This document shows, piece after piece, positions 6,230-8,722 of a DNA stretch of 8,722 nucleotides. The notes under the pieces were generated by a model. It was not told the origin of the DNA and did no database searches. It saw nothing but the letters and a program-made list of their open reading frames with translations. Position numbers and translations under genes: made by a program. How positions within the stretch are numbered: position 1 is the stretch's first letter; every line of letters starts with the position of its first letter. The stretch lies in contig DOKV01000163.1 in the NCBI GenBank assembly GCA_003510765.1, positions 1 through 8,722 of the forward strand. The letters run 5' to 3'. The DNA is from Clostridiaceae bacterium (GTDB lineage: Bacteria > Bacillota > Clostridia > Clostridiales > Clostridiaceae).

Positions 6230-7174
6230 TTGAAGGTGATATTTATGGGGACGCCAGAGTTTGCCGTTCCTTCGTTAAAAGAAATCAGTGACGTTTACGA
6301 AGTGGCACTGGTGGTGACACAGCCGGACAAAGGGAAAGGACGAGGCAAGAAACTAACGCCATCACCGGTGAAAGAAGAAGCCTTAAAAAGAAACCTACCG
6401 GTGCTTCAGCCCGTGAAACTTCGAGAAGACCATGAAACCATAGACAGCATGAGGGCTCTAGCGCCAGATTTTATCATTGTGGTGGCCTATGGGCAAATTT
6501 TGAGTGAAGAAGTGCTGGCCATTCCAACCTATGGCTGCATCAACCTCCATGCGAGTCTTTTGCCAAAGCTTCGAGGCGCAGCGCCTTTGAACTTTGCGCT
6601 CATCGAAGGGCATGAGGAAACCGGAGCCACCACCATGCTCATGGACAAAGGTCTGGATACTGGGGATATGCTCCTCACAGAGAAGCTGTCCGTCCAGGAG
6701 GACATGACCGTAGAGCATCTGCACGACAGGCTCAGTGCCTTAGGTGGAGCGCTACTTCTTCGTACCATGAAAGGATTACAAGAGGGCAGCATAACCCCTG
6801 TGAAGCAAGAAAATGATGAGGCTACCTATGCACCACTGATCACCAAGGAGCTGCAAAACATTCCTTGGGAGAAGTCTGCCAAGGAAGTGCATAATTTGGT
6901 GAGAGGGTTGTCCCCAGTGCCAGGGGCGTTCTCCTATCTAGAGGGTAAAAAAATAAAAATCCTCTTCACCAAGGTGGAAGAGATGGAAGGTGGCACACCT
7001 GGAGAACTTCTGGAGGTTACCAAAGAAGGTATATTGGTGGCCACGGGACAAGGTGCGGTGAGGATTCTTTCTTTACAAGCCCCTGGGAAAAAGCCTCTTT
7101 CAGTAAAAGATTTTCTCAATGGCAATACCATACAGGCAAAAAGATTCGAGAGGAGTGATCAAGGATGCCTTTAA
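6230..7174 (+). CDS. fmt: Methionyl-tRNA formyltransferase
   Basis: Fmt transfers a formyl group from 10-formyltetrahydrofolate to Met-tRNA(fMet), marking the initiator tRNA. With the TTG start the protein is 314 residues, almost the same as the E. coli enzyme, and begins with the classic MKVIFMGTPEFAVPSL. The catalytic triad expected from E. coli (Asn106, His108, Asp144) is seen as Asn105 and His107 in NLHASLLPKLRGAAP and Asp143 in MDKGLDTGDM. The C-terminal OB-like tRNA-binding domain follows from about residue 205 and looks complete. The gene starts one base after def and its last ten bases overlap the next gene, so translation of all three is probably coupled. The use of TTG may lower its translation relative to def. 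Confidence 0.97.
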   Translation: MKVIFMGTPEFAVPSLKEISDVYEVALVVTQPDKGKGRGKKLTPSPVKEEALKRNLPVLQPVKLREDHETIDSMRALAPDFIIVVAYGQILSEEVLAIPTYGCINLHASLLPKLRGAAPLNFALIEGHEETGATTMLMDKGLDTGDMLLTEKLSVQEDMTVEHLHDRLSALGGALLLRTMKGLQEGSITPVKQENDEATYAPLITKELQNIPWEKSAKEVHNLVRGLSPVPGAFSYLEGKKIKILFTKVEEMEGGTPGELLEVTKEGILVATGQGAVRILSLQAPGKKPLSVKDFLNGNTIQAKRFERSDQGCL

Positions 7175-7857
7175 TATACGGAATAGATTTAAGTATCATC
7201 CTACTGATTCCAGCGGTGATTCTATCATTTTATGCGCAAAATAAAATTCAAAGTGCTTACAATATCTATAGTAGAGAAGGGGTTCGAAGCGGCATGACCG
7301 GTGCAGATGTGGCGAGAATGGTTTTAGACCGCTCAGGGCTGACTCAAGTGTCTATTGAACGGGTACGAGGAAACCTCACAGACCATTATGATCCTCGTAA
7401 AAAGGTCCTTCGTTTAAGTGAAGATGTCTATGGGAGAGCCTCCATCGCCGCCGCTGGCGTAGCTGCCCATGAAGCAGGACATGCCATTCAAGATCAAGTG
7501 GATTATGGCCCTTTAAGGCTTCGAGGATTCATGGTGCCTTTTGCCTCCATAGGATCTAAGTTTTCCATGCTCATCGTCATGGGGGGGCTGATCTTTGGCT
7601 TTACAGATTTGATAGACCTGGGGATTGTTCTTTTCTCCATGGTGGTACTGTTTCAACTTATCACCTTACCAGTGGAGTTTGATGCCTCCAAAAGAGCCTT
7701 GGCTGTTCTGGGAGACTATCAGATTCTAAGTATAGATGAGGTGCCTAAAGCCAAGAAAGTCCTTGATGCAGCAGCCTTAACCTATGTGGCCGCAGCCTTT
7801 TCATCCATCATGACCCTCCTAAGACTGTTTTATCTTCGCAACCGAAGAAGGAATTAG
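7165..7857 (+). CDS. yugP: YugP-type membrane zinc metallopeptidase
   Basis: The 230-residue product belongs to the Zn_peptidase_2 (YugP) family of membrane metalloproteases, whose substrates are not known. It has an N-terminal helix (about 4-24) and a soluble part carrying the zinc and catalytic motif HEAGH (102-106, ligands His102 and His106, catalytic Glu103). Two membrane helices follow (about 128-147 and 150-168), then PVEFDASKRA, in which Glu171 is the likely third zinc ligand, and a last helix (about 203-222) ending in a basic tail. Length matches the family. The start overlaps the end of fmt by ten bases (ATGCCTTTAA), with GAGAGGAG at 7148-7155 as ribosome binding site. It is common in this operon position in Clostridia; a direct functional tie to Fmt or RsmB is not established. 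Confidence 0.92.
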   Translation: MPLIYGIDLSIILLIPAVILSFYAQNKIQSAYNIYSREGVRSGMTGADVARMVLDRSGLTQVSIERVRGNLTDHYDPRKKVLRLSEDVYGRASIAAAGVAAHEAGHAIQDQVDYGPLRLRGFMVPFASIGSKFSMLIVMGGLIFGFTDLIDLGIVLFSMVVLFQLITLPVEFDASKRALAVLGDYQILSIDEVPKAKKVLDAAALTYVAAAFSSIMTLLRLFYLRNRRRN

Positions 7858-7862
7858 GGTAG

Positions 7863-8722
7863 ATGGAGATGAATGCCAGAGAACTGGCTGTAGACATCCT
7901 ATCCCGGGTGCTCTATCAAGGCGCTTATTCCAACTTGGCCTTGGACCAGGGGTTTAAGAGTCAACCACTCAAAGAAGAAGATCGAGGTCTGGTGACGGAA
8001 ATCGTCTATGGCACGTTGAAGCATCTACTCACCTTGGATGAACTGCTGAAACGTCATATGAGTTTACCCTTGGAAAAGGTGGAAAGACAGATTCTCTTGA
8101 TCCTAAGAATATCCATTTATCAAATGAAGTATTTAGATCGGATTCCACCCTATGCAGTGATCAATGAAGCGGTAAATATGACGAAGAAAAAATCTAAGAA
8201 AGCCTCTGGCTTTGTCAATGGAGTCCTTCGTGGGTTTGTTAGAAAAGGAGAAGCACCCCATTCCTTTGAGAATGAAATGGAAGAGGCAGTCTTCACCCAT
8301 TCTTTTCCCCAGTGGCTAATCACACTGTTTCAGAAACAGTATCCTGAAAATTATCAGCTGATTTTAGAAGGACTCAATGAAAGACCGGCCATGACTTTTC
8401 GTGTCAACACCTTAAAAAGCACCAGAGAAGAAGCCCTCACAAGGCTTTTGGCTTTAGGTTATGAGGCTACGGCAACGGATCTTTCCCCCTATGGCATCGA
8501 GATCATTGGCGGAAGAGGGGTTTTGTCAAACCCACTGTTCCAAGAAGGGATTTTAACGGTGCAAGATGAGAGCTCCATGCTGGTGGCCCCATTACTTGTG
8601 GATACGTCAGGTCCTTATCTAGATCTATGCGCAGCACCTGGTGGCAAAGCCACTCATTTGGTGGAACTCACCAAGGGGCTTCAGCCAGTGTATGCCTTCG
8701 ACCTTTATGAAAGCAAGTTAAA
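7863..8722 (+). CDS. rsmB: 16S rRNA (cytosine-967-C5)-methyltransferase RsmB, 3' end outside window
   Basis: RsmB methylates C967 of 16S rRNA in the small subunit using S-adenosylmethionine. The frame from ATG 7863 stays open to the window end (286 codons; family about 430-450), so the C-terminal third is missing. The N-terminal NusB-like RNA-binding domain is recognisable (about 1-130; NARELAVDILSRVLYQGAYS near the start, then IPPYAVINEAVNM and KASGFVNGVLRGF). The methyltransferase part begins with FRVNTLK and VQDESSMLVAPLL (233-245), then the SAM-binding DLCAAPGGKATHL (254-266). The two catalytic cysteines should lie beyond the window. ATG 7863 is favoured over ATG 7869 because AAGAAGGA at 7845-7852 is ten bases away; the second ATG would be too far from it. 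The gene starts five bases after yugP. Confidence 0.95.
   Translation, partial: MEMNARELAVDILSRVLYQGAYSNLALDQGFKSQPLKEEDRGLVTEIVYGTLKHLLTLDELLKRHMSLPLEKVERQILLILRISIYQMKYLDRIPPYAVINEAVNMTKKKSKKASGFVNGVLRGFVRKGEAPHSFENEMEEAVFTHSFPQWLITLFQKQYPENYQLILEGLNERPAMTFRVNTLKSTREEALTRLLALGYEATATDLSPYGIEIIGGRGVLSNPLFQEGILTVQDESSMLVAPLLVDTSGPYLDLCAAPGGKATHLVELTKGLQPVYAFDLYESKL

Overview
The window is a chromosomal stretch of a low-to-moderate GC Gram-positive bacterium, most likely of class Clostridia. Three things suggest this: the gene order priA-def-fmt-yugP-rsmB, which is typical of Clostridia and relatives; strong GGAGG-type ribosome binding sites; and a TTGAAA/TATAAT sigma-A style promoter. Genus cannot be assigned from the sequence alone. 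All supported genes are on the + strand. No RNA gene, insertion sequence, phage gene or CRISPR array was seen.

Layout. (1) Positions 1-720 hold the 3' part of a gene for a multi-pass membrane protein fused to a C-terminal LuxR/GerE DNA-binding domain; it ends at a strong intrinsic terminator (729-772). (2) Positions 773-932 are a leader with a possible 27-codon ORF and a weak promoter candidate. (3) Positions 933-2435 form a compact three-gene cluster: a small four-helix membrane protein, a membrane protein with a zinc ribbon at each end, and a small acidic protein with a C-terminal zinc ribbon. None of the three has a function I can name. (4) After a 108-base gap able to fold into an imperfect long hairpin comes a divergent CHAD-domain protein (2544-3398), closed by a second hairpin terminator. 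(5) A very good promoter (3452-3481) drives a tight housekeeping operon: priA (replication restart helicase), def (peptide deformylase), fmt (Met-tRNA formyltransferase), a YugP-type membrane zinc peptidase, and rsmB (16S rRNA m5C methyltransferase), which runs off the window end.

How the genes work together. Fmt formylates initiator Met-tRNA and Def removes the formyl group from the new protein, so they act at the two ends of one cycle; RsmB matures the small ribosomal subunit. PriA and the membrane peptidase are operon partners with no direct biochemical link to these. The upstream half (1-3398) is accessory in character. It carries a membrane-tethered regulator, orphan zinc-ribbon proteins and a probable polyphosphate-binding CHAD protein. 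I saw no convincing evidence of a wholly new system; the zinc-ribbon/four-helix cluster and the CHAD gene are the parts least explained by known biology.

Three starts were moved from the longest possible ORF: CHAD to 2544, priA to 3512 and fmt to a TTG at 6230. A gene missing from a simple closed-ORF scan (rsmB, open at the window end) was added by direct translation.
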